From Isoetes taiwanensis (lineage: Eukaryota > Streptophyta > Lycopodiopsida > Isoetales > Isoetaceae): 64,000 nucleotides of DNA. Each line of letters begins with the position of its first letter. Position 1 is the stretch's first letter. Made by a program: the position numbers and the translations under genes. Location of the stretch: assembly GCA_021234155.1 (NCBI GenBank), contig JAJEKV010000064.1:7070001-7134000 (forward strand). Direction: 5' to 3'. Below are positions 12,057 through 23,403 of the stretch, in pieces. Below the pieces are notes generated by a model. The model searched no databases, was not told where the DNA came from, and saw only the letters and a list, made by a program, of their open reading frames with translations.

Positions 12057-13063
12057 TAAATGGATTTCTTATTTGACCAAGTATTATATGGATGCAGTGA
12101 GATTAGTAAGTGAAAGAGAAAACATTTTGACCCTTCTATTTTCTGTCAAAAAAGCAGCTGATATTGCAGGTTGATGCGAGTGTCATTGTGTGGAGATTCT
12201 GCAAACAAACGTGCACAGGTAATTTTGCTCTTTTTTTAAATTTCACACCCTTCATTTTTAGCATTTTGTTGCTTTACAGGAATAGCTATGGATTCGTTTG
12301 GACAAGAATGTAAGATACATCCTGCCTTTCCTGCTATCTCCCCACTATAAGCACCTTAAACTCAACTGGTTCATTAGAAGTAAATTGTGCAGAGTTTCCA
12401 ACTGTTAAGTGGTTTCTCAATCTTGTATCTAAGAATTGCAACTTTCTACTTTTTCTATTTTGACTATGTGCCTGGTGTGTGTTGGTGCTCTCTCACAAAG
12501 CTTTCCATAATCATGCCAAGGTTAAAACAATTGTGTTTGTAATATTTCTAAATCTTCATTTCTCCATGAGTTCCTTTGCTTTAGGGATAATTTAATGTGC
12601 TTTGCTAACACTGTATTTGTGTAGTCAGCCAATTTGCTGTTATAGATCTTAGTAAAAGCAGACTAGCATGGAGCATGGAGTTGAACATGCATATGCATAA
12701 GGTCAAAGCATAAGGTCAAATAGTCATTAAATAATCAGATCTGGCAGTCCATATCAGATGTAGAGGTTATATGAATAAATGAGAGTTCCTGGACCTGAAG
12801 AGCCCAAGACAAGTAAATACTATCATTGTTGTGAATTTCAGGGATATAACAGAACCAGCATGCTGCTGGGATTTGTAGGTCTAACAAAGGATTTGACATT
12901 GAGGGAAATATATGTTATGGCTTTTCCATTTCCAGAGGTAGTATGTTTAGAGCATTTGTGGTTTCCATCAAAAATGTTATTTAGTGCCATTAATGATATT
13001 AAAGTGTAAAAATGCTTGTTGAATCTATGTATATGATATGAAAATTTGCTATGGAATATTTAT
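12057..13063. other. Intergenic, no recognised feature
   Basis: AT-rich. A short open stretch at 12,171-12,220 between an AG and a GT could be an exon but matches nothing I recognise. Confidence 0.35.
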
Positions 13064-13130
13064 TTGCCCCTGTTGCTGGAGAGGGACTGTGGAAACCAGG
13101 AAACTGGTGCTCGCTCGTCGCTCCTTGCTC
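13064..13130 (+). repeat. Second copy of the 5.76-kb dispersed repeat
   Basis: CCTGTTGCTGGAGAGGGACT, GGAAACTGGTGCTCGCTC and neighbours match 5,762-5,820 with a few changes. An open frame runs on to about 13,303 but has no recognisable similarity. Confidence 0.6.
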
Positions 13131-13309
13131 GAGGCTGCAGCATTGATGGATGTCGCTCCAATGTTGGTCCGATTCTTGCATTTCCGGTCCTTATAATTGG
13201 AGCTTTTGCAGTTAATGCAAGATTTGGAGCTTCCCAACTCCGGCACTTCCCTTATTTTTATTTATCTTCGGGACTGTATTTGGCATTGCGTTTTCTTCTC
13301 TAAATCCTA

Positions 13310-14230
13310 AGTTTCATTCATACCGAATTCGTCAGTTTATGAGCTTTTTGACGGAATCTCCAGTTTTTCCCTTAGCCCAAATGCTTTGCCGTAAGAATGT
13401 TGCATCCTTTGAAGCACCAGTGTAACCGTCGTCATTGTATGTTTTGTCGATTTCTCAGCAATGCTACACTCCGATGGATTGATGTGTATACCCGTTGAGA
13501 AGGGTGTTTCTTGGATTCTTGTTCAAGGCCCTATCGTATGGACACTGACAGGAAACAGAATGGCAGATGCAGATGGCGTTGGATAGTGTCTTGTTGAGCA
13601 AGTTTCTTAGAATGTTTATTTGATTGATATTTTTGTTATTGTCCACGTAGAATATCGGCTTCTCCTTGAAGGATTTATACAATAGAATGCAAAAGCTTGT
13701 GCTTAAAGCTTTTTAGTCTGGTCTGCTTAATATTTTACAAGTGAAGATGCTCCAGAAAACCTAGCCAAACAGTAAGATATTCGATTTGTGTTTGCAGGCT
13801 TCGATTTATATTGGATATTTTTTGCTTGCCTAATACCAAAGCTTTATTCCGTATCATTGGCTGCATTTTGGAAGATAAAGGTAGTTCATCTGGCTACAAA
13901 GAATTTTGTTCCCAAATGTTCTGGGTTATGGATTTCCAGTTAATCATGACTTTGAACTATGATTTAAGCCACTTCACCCTCCGGCCATGGAGGGCAACCC
14001 TCCGTGCGCAGCACCTTGTTTTTTTGTTGGGGTAAAAAGTTTAATTAAAAAATAGGGGATTTTTGTGCGTGGCAAACCATTGTGAGTTTATAAAAATTAC
14101 TTAGAAAAAGGTGTAGCTAAAAATATAGAGGAAAGTAATACGCGTTTCTATTTTTCAAAAAGAAACAAAAAAGGCAACACAATGGGATGGTCATTATACA
14201 TCTCAAATTAAGCCAAGAGTTTTTAAAAGA
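13310..14230. other. Intergenic, no recognised feature
   Basis: No coding or repeat signal recognised. Confidence 0.35.
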
Positions 14231-14490
14231 AAGATAAGATAAGATAAGATGAATTTTTACGTCCACGGGAACCCAACGGGTTATGGGACGGCACATGCAA
14301 GGGCAACAGCCCATCTAAAACCTGGGGACTAGGCCCCATCACCAAACACAAACATGCATACCCCACAAACGAGGATCGCTATGTACGACCCAGATCTTGG
14401 AATAAAGAGCAAATATGCCCATCCGACAGCTCTCGCTGCCCTACGTACCCCCCCGTGTGAATATGCACCCAAACCAAAGGGGGTTTAAGG
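14231..14490 (-). mobile_element. LINE 3'-end remnant with pentanucleotide tail
   Basis: Tandem AGATA/AAGAT units near 14,232-14,250 are followed by TTTTTACGTCCACGGGAACC and ...GGGACGGCACATG. This matches the start of the LINE copies at 25,386 (ATCGTCCACAGAGACCAATT) and 56,655 (TTAACGTCCACGAGGCCAAC). On the minus strand it reads as a LINE 3' UTR ending in a short tandem tail. The part at 14,375-14,480 also resembles 25,130-25,245. Confidence 0.55.
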
Positions 14491-15311
14491 GGGATTTTAA
14501 TTTAAATGTGTCAAATGCAATGGTTTGTGTTAATAATGTTAATGGCAGTTGTGTGTTAATAGTTTGTGTTAACTAAAAAAAAATTTTGGCCCCTTCGGGG
14601 CTTTAAGGATATTGTAGGGGTGCATGTAATATTGTGCATGGAGTTTCCTTAGTGCATGTAATATTGTACACATAATATCTGTGCATGGAGATTCCTTAGT
14701 GCATATGAATCATAATAGAAAATGGTAGTAGAGCTAAAAACAAGCTATTATATTCGAAGTCCTAATATTAAGTGTGACATAATACCATGATAGATAATAG
14801 ACAAATGGTAACACATTTAAAAAACAGAAAACATTAGTTCAAGACCAAATCTGAAAGGAACAAGTGCAGCAACAAAACTAAGAATTTAGAAACATGCTAA
14901 CAATGACAAGACGACCATCATGTAAATTTTTGTTTCTGTAAATTTTTTGCCTATAAAATGAACCACCCGGGAAGTCAAATCACAATAACTGATACCTACC
15001 TTCTTCAAGCTACATATACTGGATACCCAAGACAATATGTACTAAGGATACCGCTTGGAAAACAAACCATCTTTATGGCTTTGATGGCTTTACACATAAG
15101 CTTGTACTTCCCACAAGAAATGCTTCAGTCTCTTCCTGACATAAATATAGTTAAACACAGTTCTAACATTCTGTACAAACTTGCCATTTGGACATAATTA
15201 GTCATACTCGTTTGCTCTCCTAGCCATTTCGGAACTTGTATTGTAACCCATGAACTAGAACCAGCAACCTCCTTGCATGAACTGGAAGCTCTGGTCCCAG
15301 AAATGAGAGCC
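14491..15311. other. Intergenic, no recognised feature
   Basis: AT-rich. Contains small duplications such as TAGTGCATGTAATATTGT (two near-copies between 14,610 and 14,670). No coding signal recognised. Confidence 0.35.
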
Positions 15312-16204
15312 TCACCAGATTTGCTCAATATTGAAGACCCCAAACATGGAATCATCTAAGACTGCATTTATGGCAGCTCCAGCTACATCATCGACACTCA
15401 CTGGAGATGTAAGAAGCATTAGTTTTAAAACAAGTACCTAAATGAAGAAATGGGTAGGCATATTCAAATGTCAAGATAACAGAAAATAGAAACCAGCGTT
15501 TCACAGAACCGAATGAAAGCCTGAACACAATTCAATTTGATGCTTAATTTTCAACATATCCATGTCAGAGCAGTTACCTCAAGATAAGTTTTGTTATCTG
15601 CAAACATAAAATTTCGTCGTCTTTTGCAAGCAGGAGCTTCCTCCTCAACACTTGGTGACCCAAGCCCAGATTTAGTCAAAACTTGATGCTTACAGGTCTT
15701 ATGGAGTTGCAATCCAGGGCTGCAAGTAGCAAAAACTATGATGGCTTGTCATCTGTCCATAAATCTTAGGTATTGTCTGAGGTTGGTGGAGAAGTATGTT
15801 GAATAGTGGAAGAATTTTTTTTCTAGTGTTCTAGGCACAAATCGTTATACCTGTTAAACATTTTACTGGTTGCATTTGGAGTCCTTTTACCGACGAAACC
15901 AGTACCTAAAGCAGAACATAATAATTGTGTGCCAATAAGAACTTAAAAGCATCGTGTTACCTTCCACTGCAAATGCTGCATATACTTCAGAGGGGGATTG
16001 ATTCATGATATCCCCGGTTCTGTTGCCATCGTCAATCATGTCCAAAAGCATACGGCCTGAATATCCATGTTATGATGCAAACAAACAAACAAATGCATAC
16101 CTCTGTGGAGTTCCCAAAATTAAAATCTCCAGAGCTAGTAATGACTCTTGAATATGTCCCTGTGTTTGCAGACTTCTCAAATCTCCAATCAACAACCTGG
16201 CCTC
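15312..16204 (-). pseudogene. Unrecognised spliced gene remnant, 3' exons
   Basis: On the minus strand four exons join in phase: 16,056-15,961 (RMLLDMIDDGNRTGDIMNQS), 15,905-15,851 (TGFVGKRTPNATSKMFN), 15,719-15,578 (PGLQLHKTCKHQVLTKSG, then KRRRNFMFADNKTYLE) and 15,437-15,312, ending in a stop. All four have AG/GT borders. The KRRR run could be a nuclear-localisation signal. The last exon (SVDDVAGAAINAVLDDSMFG) resembles the C-terminal part of atypical short-chain dehydrogenase/NmrA-like proteins, so the whole may be chimeric. A further open block at 16,204-16,101 (VVDWRFEKSANTGTYSRVIT) also has splice borders but does not join in phase. No start is visible. I do not recognise the gene; it could be a partial working gene or a remnant. 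Confidence 0.35.
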
Positions 16205-16209
16205 CTGAT

Positions 16210-17080
16210 ATATGAAGATTGGCAAGCAATGGCAATCAGAAAAACCCTGGAAGGGAAACCGTGGAAGGGAAACCGTGGAAGCCAGGCATGTGACTTGCTA
16301 AAAACGGCCGATGGGTAAGTAACAGATTGCATGAAAATGAATGTGGCCTGACTGTAACCCGGAAGGAAAATGGCCGACCTGTGCGGCATCTGTTCTGTAA
16401 GCACGAAACTTAATAAAATGTTGATGCTGGCTGCCGATTTGTACATATAGTTGGTTGCTAGTCATATCCAAGCTATCCAAGTTTAAATTCAGTGTAAATT
16501 ACCAAGCACCATGTATCTCTATCTCTCCTGTATAACTCAATAACGGTAAAGCCCTTGCCTTAAATCCACGACTCCTGCAATCTGATGACCCTAACCAGAA
16601 TCCTCCATTGGAAATCACGGTCCTCCTAATAATACAAATTAAACCTAAATTCCCCTCAGTCCCAAAACCCTAAAGTTGAATGCCTCGTTGCTTGCATGGC
16701 GTTTATGAAATTAAATTAATTAATTTTTTAAAGAATGAAAACATGCAAGGCAAAACCATTGCAAAACTATAGATAAAATGTCATTCAAATATGAGAATCC
16801 AGTGCGCACTCTAGATATACTGATTAGTATGCCTCGTGCAATACGCCTATGAAATCATATGAAAACCATGCCAAAAAGCGTATAAAATCACAAAAAAAAC
16901 CCCCTGTTATAATGCTACATATTAAAAGGCTACCAAGAATAAGATAAGATAATGCTAATGCTAGTGGTAAATTTATGCTTCTAAAATTATCTAGGCAGAG
17001 CCAGTCCAAGGATTGGAAGGCCATTGATCTAGAATAATTGCTGCGCCTCCCCTGTACACTGCCCATTTCTTTTGCGTCAT
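16210..17080. other. Intergenic, no recognised feature
   Basis: Includes a short duplication of GGGAAACCGTGGAAG at 16,252-16,282 and AT-rich sequence. No coding signal recognised. Confidence 0.35.
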
Positions 17081-17084
17081 TGTG

Positions 17085-17640
17085 AAAGAGGGTTGCACCT
17101 TTTATTATTATTTTAAGGTTGGACCTTATCCTTATAAAAACGGAAGGGGGCTTTATATTAGAACAGAGCAGAACGGAATGGAACATAATAGAATGGCATG
17201 GAGACTAATTGGGCTATGGGACCAAAAAAAAGAGCGCAACAGACCTATCACTGCTCTGGTTAGAAAACCTTGCCTTAAAAGGTTTTCGAGGGAAAAACCG
17301 TGGCCATAATAAGAATGTTGTCAAACTTGTACCCTGCCCCAAAATGTTTTCGAGGGAAAAACCGTGGCCATAATAAGAATGTTGTCAAACTATACAAGTA
17401 TACGTATCAGACAAGACAGACAAGTCAAATATGTGTCCAGAGATAGAGTTGGTCTCCTCCTGGAGGTATGATTCCAACATTTAGACTGAAGCCGCGCTGA
17501 GTATGATATGTAGTGGCTGGCCAGGCCTGACCAACTTAGCATAGAGTGCCTGGATTTGGTCATACGCCGGACATTCTTGTAGGGTATAACATTCATCTTC
17601 AAAGACCCCCATCATGAGAGACTTTTTAGGCCACAGGAAA
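17085..17640 (-). mobile_element. LINE 3' remnant with end of ORF2
   Basis: On the minus strand, 17,610-17,400 encodes EDECYTLQECPAYDQIQALY, the same C-terminal Cys-rich segment seen in the LINE at 25.9 kb (EDECHTLQSCPAYDDIRI). Towards lower coordinates it runs into a 3' UTR that shares GGGAAAAACCGTG and the TTGTCAAACT segment with the copy at 25,500. Only the last part of the element remains. Confidence 0.65.
17282..17390. repeat. Tandem duplication of 45 bp in the LINE 3' UTR
   Basis: The 45-bp segment beginning GTTTTCGAGGGAAAAACCGT occurs identically at 17,282-17,326 and 17,346-17,390, separated by 19 bp. Confidence 0.9.
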
Positions 17641-18580
17641 CAATGACTTGTGGGCGATGAATAGGAGCTTGTGGGCGACCAAGAAATATTGTAGCTGCGG
17701 ACCGATTACCACTGTAGCAGGATAATCAAGAGTTACTATAGCATGAGGCCAAAACTAATGTCAGATCTGGATTTTGACAACCACAACAACCGACTTAGCA
17801 GCGTTATTTGCTGCGACCATGGCAGACATCCTCTGCGACCATTGATTACCAGAGTTTGTGTTGAAGCCCAAAACCCAGTGACCAGCCTTTGGAGCAGATG
17901 AAGATTCGACCAGATTGTGATGAACCCTGAAACCCTAAGCTTAAGAGATCTAGACTCATTTCCATTGTGCATATCACTCTGGAGTAGCTTGGGTAAGAAT
18001 CCAATTCTAATTCCTAAGCCAGTGAGTTAATTGTTTTGATTGGATGCTACACTGGAGTAGTTAGAATGTTCTGAAAATCTGAAAACTCAAAACCAAAGAT
18101 TTGTGTGCCATTGTATTTGCCATAACCCACCCAGTGTTGCCATATCAATTGCTCGATTATAGATCCCGATAGTACAATGTTCTATTCTGTTCCTAAATGT
18201 TTTATGATCCTATGTTAAAGGAAAAATAGCTAGCACCTAACCTAAGTCTTATGTTTTTAATCTGTTAAAGATTGACGATGATCCATGAGTCTTTGTAGCT
18301 GGGGCAGTCGGATTTATCTGATGAAACAATATCATTCAGGAATGAGTTGCTAAGGTAGGAAATTTACCTTGCTTCTCTCAAGAGACAGAGGCAGTGCTAT
18401 AGAATCCAAAATGATTGCCATTTGTTTTTTGTATCGATTTTTTTTTTTGAAGTCTTTTGTTTTGGTGTGCTATGGGAATTGTGCTACATTTAATGGTCTA
18501 TATGTATTCATGAACATACCAATGTTTTTTTTTTTTTTTTTTTTTTTTGGCCAAATCCCAAAAACAGCATCACCCATAAC
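17641..18580. other. Intergenic, no recognised feature
   Basis: AT-rich, with a long T run at 18,526-18,548. No coding signal recognised. Confidence 0.35.
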
Positions 18581-18582
18581 AC

Positions 18583-18856
18583 ATCAAAACAAAAAAAAAA
18601 TAAATACCCTATCATACCGAAGCATGTCAAAAGGACAAAAGGAAAAGAAAAATTTGAATTTAAATAGGCAAGATTTGAATTCAATGGGCAAGATCTTGTG
18701 TCCACGTGGCAAAAATACACCAAAACAAAAAATAACAAATACCCTATCATATTGAAGCATGTCAAAAAGACAAAAAAAAAGAAGAAAAAATTGAATCTAA
18801 ATAGGGAAGATTTGAATTCAATGGGCAAGATCTTGTGCCCACGTGGCAAAAATACA
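18583..18856. repeat. Tandem direct repeat, unit about 136 bp, two copies
   Basis: Two consecutive copies share ACCCTATCATA, GAAGCATGTCAAAA, AGATTTGAATTCAATGGGCA, AGATCTTGTG and CCACGTGGCAAAAATAC. The first spans about 18,583-18,718 and the second 18,719-18,856. Differences are mostly in the A runs. Confidence 0.85.
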
Positions 18857-19673
18857 GCGCATGCAAAAAGTTTAGGCATGCAATATTATACGTCCATAAT
18901 GCAAACCAAAAGCCACGTCATATTTTACGCACTATCTAAAATAACAAAAAACAAGGATTACATAATGAGGTTCGCAACATTGTCAAGAATTATCTTGGAG
19001 AAGTTTAAGTAAAGATTATACATCCCAAATATCCATTCAGAAATCCCTTCAATATCAAAGTGCATTCTTGAGCTACTGAGCCCAGATCATTTGCTAGAGT
19101 AAGTCATTCTTCCAGTTTAATGATTTCCATCCTGCATGCCTGCGTTTTGGTGCCAATTGATGTGATCTATGCTTTCAAGCGCATGTCAAATGACCTCAAA
19201 GTTATTACAACAATGAATATTTCCTAAGGATACACATATTAAAATCAAAATCATACTTGTGCCCAAACCCAAACTTTTTTTTGGCATAGGATAACGATAA
19301 CTTGTCATTTGGATAATATAAGCACCCACACAAGGCAAAATCATAAAGACCTAGTATATCATGGTTGGGGACAAAAGGCAAGGGGAAGTGTTTGATGTTT
19401 CTCAAGGCAAAGGCTGAATAATTCTTCGAAAAGCTAGAAAGTTTACCCATACAAGGGAAATTTAGAAGGCAATATCTCAGTGACCATAGCTCGGATTTTT
19501 GCACTTCTTGCTCCACCAGAATCTAGTAGTTATTGAATTCAGGCACATACTTCTAGACTTCCCCTATCTTTTCTGAATTGCTAAAGAGTCGTTTCAATGG
19601 ATGTTGCCATCTATAATGGGGTTATAACCACATCCGCCTTTCAGCAATGTGCATATAATATGGAATCAATGTG
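18857..19673. other. Intergenic, no recognised feature
   Basis: No coding or repeat signal recognised. Confidence 0.35.
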
Positions 19674-21342
19674 TAGCAAAATCACAGGGGGTTCTAGGGG
19701 GATTTGATATGGATGTAAAAATAACAATTCCTAAAACCATAGACCGAATATCACTAAAACAATTGAATGGGTTGTTATAAAAAAAATATAGATTCAAGAT
19801 AAAAAATAATCACATTAGCTCACATGGTACATTAGTTAAAGTAGTCTTATTAGGACATTGAGTTATTTTAGTAGAGGTTCAAGCTCCAATATTTTATATA
19901 CTAAAATCTTAGGCAAAGCTTTATAGAGGTTCGATATTCCCTTAAAACCTTAAGCGAAATCGTATTTCATATTTCAAAATCATAGGCGCCTCCAATCATA
20001 AATGACTATAAGCGAAATGAAAGGTGCCCAGAGGCTCCAACATACGATCTGGGTCGTAGGATCGACGAATCCGACGACTATGTTAGTCCAGGGTGCACCT
20101 CGTTTAGAATATATAGCAAAATAACAAAGGGTACCAGGGGGATTTGATATGGATATAAAAATAACAATTCCATAAACCATAAACCATATGTCACTAAAAC
20201 AATTGAATGTGTTGTTATAAAAAAAAAAAATATAGATTCAAGATAAAAAATAATCACATTAGCTTACTGGGTACATTGGTTAAAGTAGTCTTATTAGGAC
20301 ATTGAGTTATTTTGGTAGAGGTTCAAGCTCTCGTATTTCATATTCTAAAATCTTGGGCAAAGCCGTATAGAGGTTCGATATTCCCTCAAAACCTTAGGCG
20401 AAATCGTATTTCATATTTCAAAATCATAGGCGCCTCCAATCATAAATGACTATAAGCGAAACGAGAGGTGCCCAGAGGCCCCAACATACGATCTGGGTCG
20501 TAGGATCGATGAATCCGATGACTGTGGTAGTCCAGGGTGCACCTCGTTTAGAATATGTAGCAAAATAACAGGGGGTTCCAGAGGGATTTGATATGGATGT
20601 AAAAATAACAATTCCTGAAACCATAGACCAAATATCCCTAAAACAATTGAATGGGTTGTTATAAAAACAAAAACCATAGATTCAAGATAAAAAATAATCA
20701 CATTAACTCACTGGGTACATTAGTTAAAGTAGTCTTATTAAGACATTGAATTATTTTAGTAGAGGTTCAAGCTCTCATATTTCATATTCTAAAATCTTAG
20801 GCGAAGCCGTATAGAGGTTCGATATTCCCTCAAAACTTTAGGCGAGCATAGACGTCTCCAATCATAAATGACTATAAGCGAAACGAGAGGTGCCCAGAGA
20901 CCAAAACATATGATTTGGGCCATAGGATTGATGAATCCGACGATTGTGGTAGTCCAAGGTGCACCTCGTTTAGAATATGTAGCAAAATAACAGGGCGTTC
21001 CAGGGGATTTGATATGAATGTAAAAATAACAATTCCTGAAACTATAGCCATATATCCTTAAAACAATTGAATGGGTTGTTATAAAAAAAAAAAAAAACCG
21101 TAGATTCAAGATAAAAAATAATCACATTAGCTCACTGGGTACATTGATTAAAGTAGTCTTATTAGGACATTGAGTTATTTTAGTAGAGGTTCAAGCTCCC
21201 ATATTTTATATTCTAAAATCTTAGGCAAACCTTAGGCGAAATCTTATTTCATATTTAAAAATCATAGGCGCCTCCAATCATAGATGACTATAAGCGAAAC
21301 GAGAGGTGCCAAGAGGCCCCAACATATGATCTGGGTATTCAC
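19674..21342. repeat. Tandem array, unit about 440 bp, four copies
   Basis: Units begin with TAGCAAAAT at 19,674, 20,114, 20,558 and 20,980 (periods 440, 444 and 422; the fourth ends near 21,342). Shared blocks include GGATTTGATATG, AAAACAATTGAATG, TTAAAGTAGTCTTATTA, GGCGCCTCCAATCATA and AGGGTGCACCTCGTTTAGAA. Units differ by scattered substitutions and short deletions. Open frames inside on the minus strand repeat with the unit and look incidental. Confidence 0.9.
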
Positions 21343-21486
21343 ATCTTTGTAAGACCCTCAAGTCCTTAAGACAAATGAATAAGTTCTAGTAGCTACAAAT
21401 CTAAGAAGCCAGGGCTTCCATAGCCTCGAGTTATTTATTTCACACAGTCTTTCCAAGGGGCTTCCAAACAGCCCTTTGAGGAAAGG

Positions 21487-22249
21487 TGATATGATTCACA
21501 ACAATAAACCATACCTTTTATCTCCTCTAAATAGATTACTAGATCTCTTCAAACAAATCATAATCTCATAACCTGTAAACCGTCAAACCATTAGCAATGA
21601 CAAAATGATCTAAGTATGAAATAAGAAGTCAAATAAGTACAGATCCAATGAACATAAGATACGAGTTACACCAATTGATATGAACTACACCAATAGCTCA
21701 TGATGATCCGGCTCTAGTTCACCAAAACTAGAGGAAGATTCTCAATACAAGGCAAATAATGGCAGTTCTCCACCCAACCGGGCCAACCAGTGTTGAGAAC
21801 TGGCAGATTAACAGTAAGGCAGAAGGCTATGGCAATTTCTAGGCAAGGAGCTTGGTTCTCTTCAAAAAGGCAATCTTGGCTGTGCAGTCCAGTCTGACCC
21901 ACGGCCACTCTTTTGGCGATATCTCACAAACCACAAGGAGTTAGCGAATGAGCGACCCAATCTGGAAACTAGACACTGATAGCTTTCCAATGAGCCCTAG
22001 ATCGCAATAATCCGACTTATATTCGCTGAGATATGACCTTTTGAAGTTGGCCTTTTAGAAACTGCTATTTTTGGACTGGGATATTATCAAGGAGATTAGC
22101 TTGGCTTAATAGATATTATTTGACCATAACCATTACAATTGCCATTTAATTGCCTTGCCATGCTATTAGTTTGCCCTTCTCACACACCCATGCTAGTCCA
22201 CCAAGACTGACGTTCAAGGCCACTCCTCCGAGCTACCATATCCATATCA
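21487..22249 (-). repeat. LTR, downstream copy (minus-strand sense)
   Basis: Starts TGATATG and ends CATATCA in plus coordinates, and matches 23,404-24,167 along its whole length. The polypurine tract lies immediately beyond 22,249. Confidence 0.95.
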
Positions 22250-22262
22250 ATTCCTCCCTTTT
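22250..22262 (-). other. Polypurine tract
   Basis: ATTCCTCCCTTTT on the plus strand reads AAAAGGGAGGAAT on the element's sense strand, directly before the LTR start TGATATGG. This is the expected place for the plus-strand primer. Confidence 0.85.
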
Positions 22263-22268
22263 CTGAAG

Positions 22269-23383
22269 GCAACTGACCTCAGTTGTGTCCATAAACAAAT
22301 TAAACACCAACTTAATTTATCCAATTGAGCACCAACTCAATTGATACATGAGCACCAACTCAATCCATTTTTAAGGACCAAAGGCTAGGATTATGACTTC
22401 ATAAAATAGCACCAACTATTTATGACAATCACAACTGTTGTGGCTAAAGATTAAGATAAAGATTCAGGAAAGATTTGATTATTCTTTTGAGATATATTAG
22501 CAAAGCTTAAGATCTACTAGATAAAATTTAAATTTTAAGATAAAGGCAAGATTAAGAAAAGATCAAGGGTTCCTGTTGAAGCACCGACTCCAACCAGTAG
22601 CACCAACTACTGCTCAAAACTCTAGACACCAATCTAGAATTTCAATGTCATCCATTAACATCAACACTTATGGCACCAACATGGCATGATCATTCATTTG
22701 AAGGAAGCAATACAATCATAAAATAGATTTATAATTTCTCTAAAGACACAAATTCTTTAAAATCTTTTAACAGATTTTGAAGTCACCTCTACTTTTAAAC
22801 TAATACTTCTTACAGATAGATATTCATTATTAAGACGTCTTACTAAAACAATGGACCGCACTAAACTCGTTTAGTTTGGAATAGTTCAAGATTTATCAAG
22901 GATAGAGAGTTCAGATAAAGATTGATCCGTCCACCACTGTAGATGCAGGAAAAGTTTCAACAGAGATCCATCTTGGCCAAGGAGATGGATTGTCAGTTCT
23001 GGTTAGGCTTGATTGGAAGGAGATCCATTTTGGCAAATGAAATGGATTGATAAGGAAGATTAGGCTCAATTTCCTCTACTTATTCCACGTCACCAATCAC
23101 CTGCACCTATATATTTCCTGCAATAAACAATTTTGTCATACTGATATCCAAAGGTTGATTACTCTGGGTAGAATCGGATTGGAAAGAATGATCCAAGGAG
23201 TTAAAATTTTAAATTCATAGGAAGAAAATAATTTAGATTCTCAGTAGGAGGAATTCTATTCCAGTTTGCAATCACTAGCACCAACTAGATGACTTACAAA
23301 CATCAAGAATAGCCAGAATAAGGTCCTCTATTCCTGTTTGCAATCTCCAGCACCAACCGGAAGTCATTGCAAACTTTAGGAAT
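22269..23383 (-). other. Cluster of small hairpins with constant CACCAA core
   Basis: At least eight sites have CACCAA between inverted arms that differ from site to site: 22,297-22,318 (AAATTAA/TTAATTT), 22,322-22,343 (CAATTGAG/CTCAATTG), 22,349-22,362 (TGAG/CTCA), 22,404-22,421 (AAATAG/CTATTT), 22,595-22,612 (CAGTAG/CTACTG), 22,621-22,638 (TCTAGA/TCTAGA), 23,275-23,288 (CTAG/CTAG) and 23,347-23,360 (CCAG/CCGG). 22,575-22,594 is a variant with core CACCGA. In the element's sense RNA the loop would read UUGGUG. Confidence 0.85.
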
Positions 23384-23389
23384 GGCTTG

Positions 23390-23401
23390 GCTCTGATACC
23401 A
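23390..23401 (-). other. Primer-binding site (initiator Met-tRNA)
   Basis: GCTCTGATACCA on the plus strand, so TGGTATCAGAGC on the element's sense strand, two bases inside the upstream LTR. This is the common plant retrotransposon primer site. Confidence 0.95.
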
Positions 23402-23403
23402 AT

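Noticed and set aside
12171-12220. Possible small exon between AG and GT
   Set aside because: Too short, no similarity, and no partner exons.
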